Source: Fervidifonticultor sp964526945 (GTDB lineage: Bacteria > Sysuimicrobiota > Sysuimicrobiia > Sysuimicrobiales > Humicultoraceae). From it: a stretch of 8,117 nucleotides of DNA. The stretch's first letter is position 1. Each line of letters begins with the position of its first letter. Below are positions 1-7,920 of this stretch, one piece after another. Below the pieces are notes generated by a model, which saw only the letters and a list, made by a program, of their open reading frames with translations, had not been told where the DNA came from and did not search any database. Location: assembly GCA_964526945.1 (NCBI GenBank), contig CAZGNA010000125.1:1-8117 (forward strand), given 5' to 3'. The translations under genes were made by a program, and so were the position numbers.

Positions 1-491
1 CCGCGGCGCCCGCACCCTCGGCCGCGCCGCCGGCCCAGGCGTCGCGCGGCGTGCGCGTGCGCGGGGTCGACAACGTCCTGATGCACTTCGCCCGCTGCTG
101 CACGCCGCTGCCCGGGGATCGCATCGTCGGCTACGTCACCCGGGGGCGAGGCGTGACCATCCACCGGAGCGACTGTCCCAACATCGCCTTCCTGCGCGCG
201 CACCCCGAGCGCGTCATGGAGGTGGAGTGGGAGCGCACCCACGAGGGCCCCTACCAGGTGGAGGTGGAGGTGGAGGCGTTCGACCGGGTGGGGCTGCTCA
301 AGGACATCCTGGCCGCCATCGCGGAGACCAAGACCAACGTGGTCTCAGTGAACGCCCGCATTCGCAAGGACAAGGTGGCGGTGACCAACATCGTGCTGGA
401 CATTCGCAACGTCGGCCAGCTCCACGGGGTGATGCAGAAGATCGAGAAGGTGCCGGAGGTCTTCAGCGTCGCCCGGGTGGTGCCCACCTGA
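1..491 (+). CDS. RelA/SpoT-family (p)ppGpp synthetase/hydrolase, C-terminal part
   Basis: The reading frame is open to the left edge (first full codon at base 3), so only the last 162 residues are present; the GTG at 51 is internal, not the start. The visible part begins with an Ala/Pro-rich linker. It is followed by the zinc-finger/RIS domain typical of long RSH proteins: ARCCTPLPGD with Cys32-Cys33 of the window fragment, then GYVTRGRG and IHRSDCPN with His54 and Cys58. A C-terminal ACT domain follows (about residues 84-161), containing DRVGLLKDILAAIAE. These domains regulate the switch between ppGpp synthesis and hydrolysis and contact the ribosome in the stringent response; the catalytic HD and synthetase domains lie outside the window. 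Whether the protein is a bifunctional Rel or a synthetase-only RelA cannot be judged from this part. The TGA is followed after 38 bp by the aminotransferase gene on the same strand. Confidence 0.95.
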   Translation, partial: AAPAPSAAPPAQASRGVRVRGVDNVLMHFARCCTPLPGDRIVGYVTRGRGVTIHRSDCPNIAFLRAHPERVMEVEWERTHEGPYQVEVEVEAFDRVGLLKDILAAIAETKTNVVSVNARIRKDKVAVTNIVLDIRNVGQLHGVMQKIEKVPEVFSVARVVPT

Positions 492-529
492 GCGGCTGGC
501 CATCCCCGGGAGCGTGCGGGAGGTCGAGG

Positions 530-1711
530 GTGAAACGGACGACAGCGGCACGGGTGAACCTGTTCACGGAGTCGGTCATCCGGGAGATGACCCGCGTCAC
601 GGAGCAGCACCGGGGCATCAACCTGGCCCAGGGGTTCCCCGATTTCGACGCGCCGGCCGAGCTGGTGGAGGCGGCCGTCCAGGCGCTGCGCGACGGGTGG
701 AACCAGTACGCCGTCACCTGGGGGTCGCCGCGCTTCCGGGCGGCGCTGGCCGAGAAGGTCGCGTGGTACAACGGGCTGACGGTGGATCCCGACCGGCACA
801 TCACGGTGACCTGCGGTGCCACCGAGGCCATGATGGCGACGCTGCTGGCCGTGCTGGACCCGGGCGACGAGGTGGTGGTGTTCGAGCCCTTCTACGAGAA
901 CTACGGCCCCGACGCGCTGCTGTCGGGGGCGACCCTGCGCTACGTCCGCCTCGACCTCGATGCGCCCGGCGTGCCGTTCGACCCTGACGACCTGCGGGCC
1001 GCGTTTGGCCCGCGGACGCGGGCGATCATCGTGAACACCCCCCACAACCCCACGGGGAAGGTGTTCAGTCGGGACGAGCTGGAGCAGATCGCGGCGCTGT
1101 GCCAGCAGTTGGACGCGCTGGCCATCACCGACGAGGTGTACGAGCACATCGTCTACGACGGTGCCGCCCACGTCAGCCTGGCGGCGCTGCCCGGGATGTT
1201 CGAGCGCACCGTCACCATCAACAGCATGTCCAAGACCTACAGCGTCACCGGCTGGCGGGTGGGCTGGGCCATCGCCGGGGACCCCGCCATCGCCGACGGC
1301 ATCCGGAAGGCGCACGACTTCCTGACGGTGGGCGCGGCGGCGGCGCTCCAGGAGGCCGGCGCCGTCGCGTTGCGGTTCCCGCGGGAGTACTACACCCAGC
1401 TGGCCGCCAGCTACCAGGAGAAGCGCGACCTGTTGCTGGCGATCCTGCGCGAGGCCGGGTTCCGGTGTCTGGCTCCCCGCGGCGCCTACTACATCATGGC
1501 CGACATCAGCCGGTTCGGGAGCCCCGACGACGTGGCCTTCGCCCGCATGCTGGTCGAGCGTTGCGGCGTTGGGGTCGTGCCGGGCAGCAGCTTCTACCGT
1601 GAGCCCGCCGCGGGCCGGCGGTACGTGCGGTTCGCCTACCCCAAGCGCCGCGAGACCCTCGAGGAGGTACGCCGCCGTCTGCGGGCGCTGGAGCCCGCGC
1701 GACAGGCGTAG
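530..1711 (+). CDS. Class I/II PLP-dependent aminotransferase (AspC/kynurenine aminotransferase-like)
   Basis: A 393-residue fold-type I aminotransferase, full length for the family. The N-terminal INLAQGFPDFDAP segment resembles the kynurenine/methionine/aspartate aminotransferase branch. Active-site signatures are all present: NPTG with Asn173, ITDEVY with Asp201 and Tyr204, SMSKTYSVTGWRVGW with the Schiff-base Lys235, and the substrate-carboxylate Arg367 in YVRFAYP. It should move an amino group between an amino acid and a 2-oxo acid in the cytoplasm; the exact substrate cannot be read from sequence. The GTG at 530 is chosen because GGGAGGT (518-524) lies five bases upstream and because homology begins just after it. 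The same frame continues upstream to 227 but overlaps the rel coding region and encodes low-complexity Gly/Arg sequence there. The gene probably shares a transcript with the rel gene before it and the class V enzyme after it. Confidence 0.93.
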   Translation: MKRTTAARVNLFTESVIREMTRVTEQHRGINLAQGFPDFDAPAELVEAAVQALRDGWNQYAVTWGSPRFRAALAEKVAWYNGLTVDPDRHITVTCGATEAMMATLLAVLDPGDEVVVFEPFYENYGPDALLSGATLRYVRLDLDAPGVPFDPDDLRAAFGPRTRAIIVNTPHNPTGKVFSRDELEQIAALCQQLDALAITDEVYEHIVYDGAAHVSLAALPGMFERTVTINSMSKTYSVTGWRVGWAIAGDPAIADGIRKAHDFLTVGAAAALQEAGAVALRFPREYYTQLAASYQEKRDLLLAILREAGFRCLAPRGAYYIMADISRFGSPDDVAFARMLVERCGVGVVPGSSFYREPAAGRRYVRFAYPKRRETLEEVRRRLRALEPARQA

Positions 1712-1766
1712 CCGGCCGCGCCGTGCCGGGCCGGTGCACCAACGCGTGCGGTGGGTGGCCGCGGTG

Positions 1767-2954
1767 GTGAGCGCAGCACGACCACCCGCGACGGACGACG
1801 GCGCGCCGGCCTGGCGGCGCTGGCGCCAGGAGTTTCCCATCTTCGAGCGCGCGCTGTACTTCAACACCTGCTCGCTGGGCGCGCTGTCGGTGCGGGTGGA
1901 GGCTGCGGTGCGTCAGTTCCTGGCGCTCTGGCACGAGCACGGCGCCGCGGCCTGGTACGGGCCGTGGTGGGAGCGCTTGCGCGCCCTGCGCGCGAAGTGC
2001 GCGCGCGTCGTCGGCGCCGCACCCGAGGAGATCGCGCTCTTCCCGTCGATCACCGCGGCGCTGGTGGCGGTGGCCAGCGCGGTCTGGAACCCGCGGCGGC
2101 CCCGAGTGGTGGCCAGCCGGCTGGACTTCCCCACCGCTGTCTACCAGTGGCTGGCCAGACAGCCGGCCGGCGTGGAGCCGGTCGTGCTGGGCGACCCGGC
2201 GGCGCCCACGACGCCCGTGGACGCGTACGCTGCCGCCGTGGACGCCCGCACGGCGCTGGTCGTCGCCTCGCAGGTGTACTACACCAGCGGCTACGTGCAG
2301 GACGTGGCCGCGCTGGCCGACCTGGCGCACCGGCACGGCGCCCTGTGCCTGATCGACGCCTACCAGGCCACGGGGCAGCTCCCCACCGACGTGCGCGCGC
2401 TGGGGGTGGACTTCCTGGTGACCGGCGGGCTGAAGTGGCTGCTCGGGGGCCCGGGGTTTGCGTTCCTCTACGTGCGGCGCGAGCTGCATGAGCGCCTCCA
2501 CCCGTCGGCGGTCGGCTGGTTCGCCCACCGCGACCAGTTCGCGTTTCGCACCGACCGCTTCGAGCCCGCGGCGGACGCGCGGCGCTTCGAGGGCGGCACG
2601 CCGGCCGTGGCCGCGGCCTACGCCGCCGATGCGGGGCTGGAGATCGTGCTGGAGGTGGGGACGGCGCGCCTGCGCGCGCGCCAGCTGGAGCTCGTGGCCG
2701 ACCTGGTGGACCGGCTGCGGACGGTGGGGCTCGCCCCGCGGGTGCCGGTCCACCTGGACGGGCACGCCGGCATCGTGACGGTGCCGGTGCCGGATCCGCC
2801 CGGCGTGGTGGCCGGGCTGCGGGCCCGCGGCATCATCGTCGACGCCCGGCCGGGCATCGTGCGCCTCTCGCCGTACTTCTACAACACGCCGGAGGACAAC
2901 GCGCAGGTGGTGGCCGCCCTCGCCGACGTGCTGGCCGCGGGCGCACCGGCGTAG
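1767..2954 (+). CDS. Aminotransferase class V-fold PLP-dependent enzyme
   Basis: About 395 residues, of the fold-type I class V family that includes cysteine desulfurases, isopenicillin N epimerase-like proteins and kynureninase-like proteins. Visible signatures are FNTCSLGALS near the N terminus, SQVYYTSGYVQD, IDAYQATGQ with the pyridine-binding Asp197 and Gln200, and VTGGLKWLLGGPG with the Schiff-base Lys223. FEGGTPAVAA and VRLSPYFYNT follow towards the C terminus. No cysteine loop typical of a desulfurase was noticed, so sulfur transfer is not supported; the substrate is unknown. The start is uncertain. In-frame GTG codons occur at 1734, 1746, 1755, 1764 and 1767, with only weak purine-rich sequence upstream. 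I chose 1767 because similarity starts soon after, at EFPIFERALYFN. The gene follows the class I/II aminotransferase by about 55 bp, and a shared pathway is possible but not shown. Confidence 0.88.
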   Translation: MSAARPPATDDGAPAWRRWRQEFPIFERALYFNTCSLGALSVRVEAAVRQFLALWHEHGAAAWYGPWWERLRALRAKCARVVGAAPEEIALFPSITAALVAVASAVWNPRRPRVVASRLDFPTAVYQWLARQPAGVEPVVLGDPAAPTTPVDAYAAAVDARTALVVASQVYYTSGYVQDVAALADLAHRHGALCLIDAYQATGQLPTDVRALGVDFLVTGGLKWLLGGPGFAFLYVRRELHERLHPSAVGWFAHRDQFAFRTDRFEPAADARRFEGGTPAVAAAYAADAGLEIVLEVGTARLRARQLELVADLVDRLRTVGLAPRVPVHLDGHAGIVTVPVPDPPGVVAGLRARGIIVDARPGIVRLSPYFYNTPEDNAQVVAALADVLAAGAPA

Positions 2955-3033
2955 CCTCGCCCGGCGCGATGGGCTGCACGCGGTGCCCCGTCCGTCCCCT
3001 GGCGCGCTGCCGGCCCGCGGGGGCCGGGTAGTC

Positions 3034-3504
3034 GTGCGCGCGGTGGTCCAGCGGGTCGCCCGCGGTGCGGTGCGGGTCGGCGACGAGGTCGTCGGAAGCA
3101 TCGGCCGCGGTGTCGTGGTCCTCCTCGGGGTGGGCGAGGGGGATACGGTGGCCGACGCCGACGCCATGGCCGACAAGCTGGCGCACCTGCGGCTGTTCGA
3201 CGACGAGGCCGGCAAGCTCAACCGCTCGCTGCTCGACATCGGGGGCGAGGTGCTGCTGGTGCCGCAGTTCACCCTCTACGGCGATACCAGTCGCGGGCGC
3301 CGGCCGTCGTTTACGCGGGCGGCCCCGTCGGCGCAGGCCGCACCCCTGTGCGAGCGCGTGGCCGCGGGCCTGCGGGCGCGCGGCCTGCGGGTCGCCACCG
3401 GCCGGTTCGGCGCCCGCATGCTGGTGGAGATCGCGAACGACGGGCCGGTGACCCTGTGGCTGGAGGTCGGCGAGGAGCAGCCGACGGTCCCGCGCACACG
3501 GTGA
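3034..3504 (+). CDS. dtd: D-aminoacyl-tRNA deacylase
   Basis: A 156-residue DTD, near the usual ~150. It hydrolyses D-amino acids (and mischarged glycine) from tRNA in the cytoplasm, a chiral proofreading step. The N terminus VRAVVQRV matches the family start, so the GTG at 3034 is preferred over the in-frame GTG at 2983, although no strong ribosome-binding site precedes either. The two signature motifs are present: QFTLYGD followed by RGRRPSF, and NDGPVT with the Gly137-Pro138 pair that makes the cross-subunit chiral selectivity loop. The first motif normally reads SQxTL; here position 77 is Pro instead of Ser. The C-terminal tail (EEQPTVPRTR) runs past the usual end. The gene is 79 bp after the class V enzyme and converges on the nucleotidyltransferase gene. 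In many Gram-positives dtd lies close to rel and hisS-aspS, as it does here. Confidence 0.95.
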   Translation: MRAVVQRVARGAVRVGDEVVGSIGRGVVVLLGVGEGDTVADADAMADKLAHLRLFDDEAGKLNRSLLDIGGEVLLVPQFTLYGDTSRGRRPSFTRAAPSAQAAPLCERVAAGLRARGLRVATGRFGARMLVEIANDGPVTLWLEVGEEQPTVPRTR

Positions 3505-3567
3505 GGATGCGAGACGCCCGCCCCGGCCAGGCCTCCGACGGTCGGCGGGCCCGCGCACGCGGTGAGG
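3481..3567 (+). repeat. Imperfect direct repeat: decayed duplication of the dtd 3' end
   Basis: CCGACGGTC at 3481-3489 recurs at 3535-3543. CCCGCGCACACGGTGAGG at 3489-3506 recurs with one mismatch at 3550-3567. The first copy covers the last dtd codons and its stop; the second lies in the intergenic gap and carries an extra GGCGGGC (3544-3550). The order of parts is the same in both copies, so a short tandem duplication followed by a 7-bp insertion is the simplest reading. Chance similarity in a GC-rich sequence is not excluded. Confidence 0.5.
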
Positions 3568-3584
3568 CGCCGCCATCAGCGGCG
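3516..3584. terminator. Possible bidirectional terminator region between convergent genes
   Basis: In the gap between dtd and the nucleotidyltransferase gene there are two inverted repeats. GCCCGCC (3516-3522) pairs perfectly with GGCGGGC (3544-3550) around a 21-base loop. CGCCGC (3568-3573) pairs with GCGGCG (3579-3584) around a 5-base loop. Neither is followed by a T-run on either strand, so this is not a classical intrinsic terminator. The convergent layout is the main argument for a terminator function. Confidence 0.3.
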
Positions 3585-3612
3585 GGGCCGCCCGGTCCCG
3601 CGTGGGCCCGCC

Positions 3613-4320
3613 CTACGCCAGGAACGCGGTGAGGAGGCGGCGTTCGAGCTCTTTCCTGACCTCCGAGAGGTCCTTCACGGTGTCGACCGCCCGCCAGTAG
3701 GCCGTGGACTTGTACGCGCCGAGCTGGCCGGCTGCCGCCAGCGCACGGAACGTCGTGGTCTCGTGATCGCCGGCGTCCGGAAACTGCTCGACGGCCTGCC
3801 GGGAGAGCACGTAGATGCCAGCGTTCACCCAGTAGGGCAGGGTCGGTTTCTCGTGAAACGCCACGACGCGGTCGCGCTCGTCGACCTCGACGAGGCCATA
3901 GGTGCTCACGTACGGGGTCAGGACCACGGTGGCCAGGACGCCCTGCGCCCGGTGGTGCTCCACCACGGGGAGCAGCGGCAGGTTGGTGATCACGTCGCCG
4001 TTGGTGGCGACCACGAGGTCCGGGGCACCGGGCAGGCGGCGGTAGGCGTGCTTGATGGCGCCGCCGCGGCCCAGCGGCTCGTCTTCCACCGCATAGTGGA
4101 TGCGCATGCCCCACTTGGCACCGTCGCCGAAGTAGTCGGTGATCACCTCGTGCCGATAGCCGCAGGCGATGACCACCTCGTCGACGCCCTGGGTCTGCAG
4201 CCAGTGCAGCTGGTAGGCGAGGATCGGGACGCCCATGATCTCCACCATGGGCTTGGGACGGTCTTCGGTGAACGGCCGCAGCCGCTCCCCGCGGCCGCCG
4301 GCAAGGATGAGCGCGTGCAC
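3613..4320 (-). CDS. Sugar-phosphate nucleotidyltransferase (NTP_transferase family)
   Basis: A 235-residue protein that joins an NTP to a sugar 1-phosphate to make an NDP-sugar, probably for cell-surface polysaccharide. The N terminus carries the nucleotide-binding signature LAGGRGERLRPFTEDRPKPM (Gly8-Gly9, Arg13, Lys23). Metal-binding Asp109 follows in TNGDV, then HEKP (residues 156-159), VNAGIY (165-170), and YWRAVDTVKDL with Asp213 as likely second metal ligand. Length and motifs fit single-domain glucose- or mannose-1-phosphate nucleotidyltransferases without a C-terminal beta-helix; the sugar and base cannot be assigned. The GTG at 4320 is chosen because the family N terminus begins exactly there. 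A TTG at 4356 would add 12 unconserved residues and overlap the candidate promoter. The gene stands alone on the minus strand, convergent with dtd and divergent from hisS. Confidence 0.92.
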   Translation of the reverse strand: MHALILAGGRGERLRPFTEDRPKPMVEIMGVPILAYQLHWLQTQGVDEVVIACGYRHEVITDYFGDGAKWGMRIHYAVEDEPLGRGGAIKHAYRRLPGAPDLVVATNGDVITNLPLLPVVEHHRAQGVLATVVLTPYVSTYGLVEVDERDRVVAFHEKPTLPYWVNAGIYVLSRQAVEQFPDAGDHETTTFRALAAAGQLGAYKSTAYWRAVDTVKDLSEVRKELERRLLTAFLA

Positions 4321-4327
4321 GGTCCTT

Positions 4328-4356
4328 AGGATAGGCGAGCGTTGCGGCCCGCGCAA
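4328..4356 (-). promoter_or_regulatory. Candidate promoter of the nucleotidyltransferase gene
   Basis: On the minus strand TTGCGC (4356-4351) and TATCCT (4333-4328) are separated by 17 bases. The -10 box matches TATAAT at four of six positions; the -35 box keeps only TTG. A transcript starting 6-7 bases after the -10 box would begin at or next to the GTG at 4320, which suggests a leaderless mRNA. The only Shine-Dalgarno-like sequence, AAGGA, ends two bases before the GTG, too close for normal use. Confidence 0.4.
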
Positions 4357-4360
4357 GGGC

Positions 4361-4404
4361 GCCCGGCCGCGGTCACATTCTCGTCACGGCCCGGCCGCGG
4401 TCAC
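4361..4404. repeat. Two copies of a 16-bp direct repeat upstream of the nucleotidyltransferase
   Basis: GCCCGGCCGCGGTCAC occurs at 4361-4376 and again, identically, at 4389-4404, 28 bp apart. A further GTCAC lies between them at 4383-4387, so GTCAC appears three times within 33 bp. The copies lie just upstream of the candidate -35 box of the minus-strand gene, where an activator or repressor could bind. A regulatory role is inference from position. Confidence 0.5.
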
Positions 4405-4530
4405 GCATCACCCGAACAGGCAGCGGGGGCGTCCTCGTCGTGAGGACCGTCCACGGACGCCCTGCTGCTCCCGCGTGCCCGCAGGCGCGGGCGCCAGTCC
4501 CCGGTCCAGACGGGGGGCCCGCCGCTGCCG

Positions 4531-4561
4531 TTGACCGGCAGCGGACCCGCACTGCTACAAT
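4531..4561 (+). promoter_or_regulatory. Promoter of the hisS-aspS T-box leader
   Basis: TTGACC (4531-4536, five of six to TTGACA) and TACAAT (4556-4561, five of six to TATAAT) are separated by 19 bases. TG at 4553-4554 makes an extended -10 (TGCTACAAT), which would compensate for the long spacer. Transcription should begin near 4567-4569, immediately before Stem I of the T-box RNA. This is a clear sigma-70-type promoter in a region that is otherwise very GC-rich. Confidence 0.75.
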
Positions 4562-4567
4562 AGGAGC

Positions 4568-4840
4568 CGGTTTCGTCGCACCGGCGACGAGGGAGCGGAG
4601 TAGGTCCCGGCGCCCTGCAGAGAGGAGGCGCCCGTGCCGCGGGCTGGAAGCGCCTCCAGGCCTCCCGGGATCGAACGACGGCTCCGGAGCCGACGCCGCC
4701 TGGACGGGCGCGCGTCCGGGTTCGCCCGTGAGCGCGAGCGAGGGGCCAGCCCGGCCCGGAGGGGCCCGGGCTGGCAAGCAGGGTGGCACCGCGGGAGCCG
4801 CGCGCTCTCGCCCCTGTGGGGCGGGAGCGCGCTCGTGTTT
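4568..4840 (+). ncRNA. T-box leader (tRNA-Asp-type) upstream of hisS-aspS
   Basis: A cis-acting RNA that binds a specific tRNA and allows read-through when that tRNA is uncharged. Stem I: lower helices CGGC/GCCG (4582-4585/4689-4692) and GGAGC/GCTCC (4592-4596/4681-4685) flank a purine-rich, kink-turn-like internal loop. Above them come AGTA (4599-4602) opposite GAA (4673-4675), the S-turn of the specifier loop. An 8-bp helix (4603-4610/4665-4672), an AGAGAG segment at 4619-4624 and an 8-bp apical helix (4624-4631/4650-4657) complete the stem. The specifier is GAC at 4677-4679. Stem II-type pairing is seen at 4704-4710/4723-4729, and Stem III at 4745-4757/4763-4775. The T-box sequence AGGGTGGCACCGCGG spans 4780-4794. 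The antiterminator pairs AGGG with CCCT (4812-4815) and GCG (4791-4793) with CGC (4809-4811), leaving the 7-base bulge TGGCACC. TGGC complements the GCCA end of a G73 tRNA, as expected for tRNA-Asp and not for C73 tRNA-His. The 5' end is set by the predicted promoter. Confidence 0.93.
4800..4840 (+). terminator. T-box regulated intrinsic terminator
   Basis: A 15-bp hairpin pairs 4800-4814 with 4818-4832 around a TGT loop, with one G-U pair. It is followed by the T-rich TCGTGTTT, which is a weak U-tract. The 5' arm contains CGCCCC, which the antiterminator also needs, so the two structures exclude each other. This is the standard T-box switch by premature termination before hisS. Confidence 0.85.
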
Positions 4841-4867
4841 GGACGCGAGGCGAGGGGAGGCAGCACG

Positions 4868-6144
<1,277 letters not shown>

Positions 6145-6148
<4 letters not shown>

Positions 6149-7920
6149 GGACAGCGCTGCGGTCGCACATGTGCGGCGAGCTCCGACCGGCCCATGCCGG
6201 GCAGGAGGTGCGGCTGGCCGGATGGGTGCACCGGCGCCGCGATCTGGGCGGGCTGGTCTTCCTGGACCTGCGGGATCGGGAGGGGATCGTGCAGGTCGTG
6301 GTGGACCCGCAGGCCGCGCCCGAGGCGGGCGCCGTCGCCGACGCCGTGCGCGCCGAGTACGTCGTCGGCGTCGAGGGCGCCGTCGTGCGCCGGCCCGCGG
6401 GCACCGAGAATCCCCGGCTGGCCACGGGCGAGGTGGAGGTGCGTGCCCGGCGGCTGCAGATCCTGGCACCCTCGCTCGTCCCGCCGTTTGGGCCCGGCGA
6501 GGACGGGGCTGTCGACGAAGCGCTGCGGCTGCGCTACCGGTTCCTGGACCTGCGCCGGCCGCGCATGTACCGGAACCTCGTGTTGCGCCACCGGGTGGCC
6601 CTGGCCACGCGGCGGGTGCTGGACCGCCTCGGGTTCCTGGAGGTCGAGACGCCGATGCTGATCCGCAGCACGCCCGAGGGCGCACGGGACTTCCTCGTGC
6701 CCAGCCGGCTGCACCGGGGCTGCTTCTACGCCCTGCCACAGTCGCCGCAGTTGTTCAAGCAGCTGCTGATGGTGGCGGGCGTCGACCGTTACTTCCAGAT
6801 CGTGCGGTGTTTCCGCGACGAGGACCTGCGGGCCGACCGGCAGCCCGAGTTCACGCAGATCGACCTCGAGATGAGCTTCGTCTCCCAGGACGACGTGCTG
6901 ACCGTGACCGAAGAGATGGTGGCGGCGGTCGTCGAGGACGCGACCGGCGTGCGGGTGCCGCGGCCCTTCCCGCGCCTGTCCTACGCCGACGCGATCCGCC
7001 GCTACGGGACCGACAAGCCCGATCTGCGCGTCGGGCTGGAGATCACCGAGCTCACCGATCTGGCAGCCGTCGGCAGCGTGGAGCGGTTCCGGGCGGCGGT
7101 CGCCGCCGGGGGCGTGCTGCGGGGCCTGCGAGCACCCGGGCTTGCGGGACTGGGGCGCCGCGAGGCGGAGGCCTGGGCGCAGGTGGCGACTGCTGCCGGC
7201 CTGAGCGGGCTGGCGACGATCTCCCTGGGTCCCGCAGGACCCAGAGGCCCGCTGGCGCGGCAGTTGACGCCAGGGGAACTCGACGCGCTCCGGGCGCGGC
7301 TGGGTGCTGGGGACGGGGATCTCGTGGTCCTGGCCGCGGGCCCGGAGCCGGCCGTGGCCGCGGCGCTGGGCAAGCTGCGCCTGCTGGCGGCCGAACGCGG
7401 CGGCTGGACGCCCGCCCCCACGGACTTCCGGTTCGTCTGGATCGTCGAGTTCCCGCTCCTCGAGTACAGCCCCGAGGAACACCGCTACGTCGCGGTCCAC
7501 CATCCCTTCACGGCCCCCCTGGATGAGGATCGGCCGCTCCTGGAGAGCGCGCCAGAGCGTGCCCGGGCGAAGGCCCACGATCTGGTGCTCAACGGATTCG
7601 AGATCGCCGGGGGGAGCATCCGCATCCATGAGCGGGCGCTCCAGGAGCAGCTCTTCGCCCTGCTCGGGATCTCCGCGGAGCAGGCGCGGGCCCGGTTCGG
7701 GTTCCTGCTGGACGCCCTCCAGTACGGCGCGCCGCCCCACGGCGGGATCGCGTTCGGGCTGGACCGGTTTGTCATGGTGCTGGCCGGTGAGCCCAGCATT
7801 CGGGAGGTCATCGCCTTCCCCAAGACCGCGAGCGCTGTGGACCTGCTGACGGGCGCGCCCAGCCCGGTCGACGCCGCGCTGCTGCAGGAGCTCCACCTGC
7901 AGGTGGTCGACGGCGACTGA
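6145..7920 (+). CDS. aspS: Aspartate--tRNA ligase, bacterial type
   Basis: A 591-residue class IIb synthetase, full length for the bacterial form, which carries the extra GAD domain. An N-terminal OB-fold for the anticodon (about 17-105) contains GWVHRRRDLGGLVFLDLRDREG. The catalytic core has the QSPQ loop (199-202) and motif 2, CFRDEDLRADRQPEFTQID, with Arg224. The GAD insert lies roughly at 290-430. HHPFTAP, NGFEIAGGSIRIH and motif 3, GIAFGLDRFVMVL with Arg541, then REVIAFPK, end the core. It makes Asp-tRNA-Asp. Whether it also charges tRNA-Asn is unclear: Leu34 looks like the discriminating type, while Gly86 looks like the non-discriminating type. The GTG at 6145 overlaps the hisS TGA and has GGGGAGG (6131-6137) seven bases upstream. 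The frame stays open far upstream inside hisS, but that part is a shadow. Confidence 0.97.

Noticed and set aside
251..1867. Long minus-strand ORF (538 codons) opposite rel and the aminotransferase
   Set aside because: Low-complexity Arg/Gly/Pro-rich translation with no recognisable motif. It lies opposite two clearly real genes, and long antisense ORFs are expected at this GC content.
4431..4447. Inverted repeat GTCCTC/GAGGAC with a 5-base loop
   Set aside because: Lies about 85 bp before the hisS -35 box with no T-run and no clear link to either promoter; could be chance.
4634..4867. Upstream extension of the hisS frame through the T-box leader
   Set aside because: The extension translates the terminator and T-box sequence. 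The strong ribosome-binding site at 4854-4860 and the family N terminus place the start at 4868.
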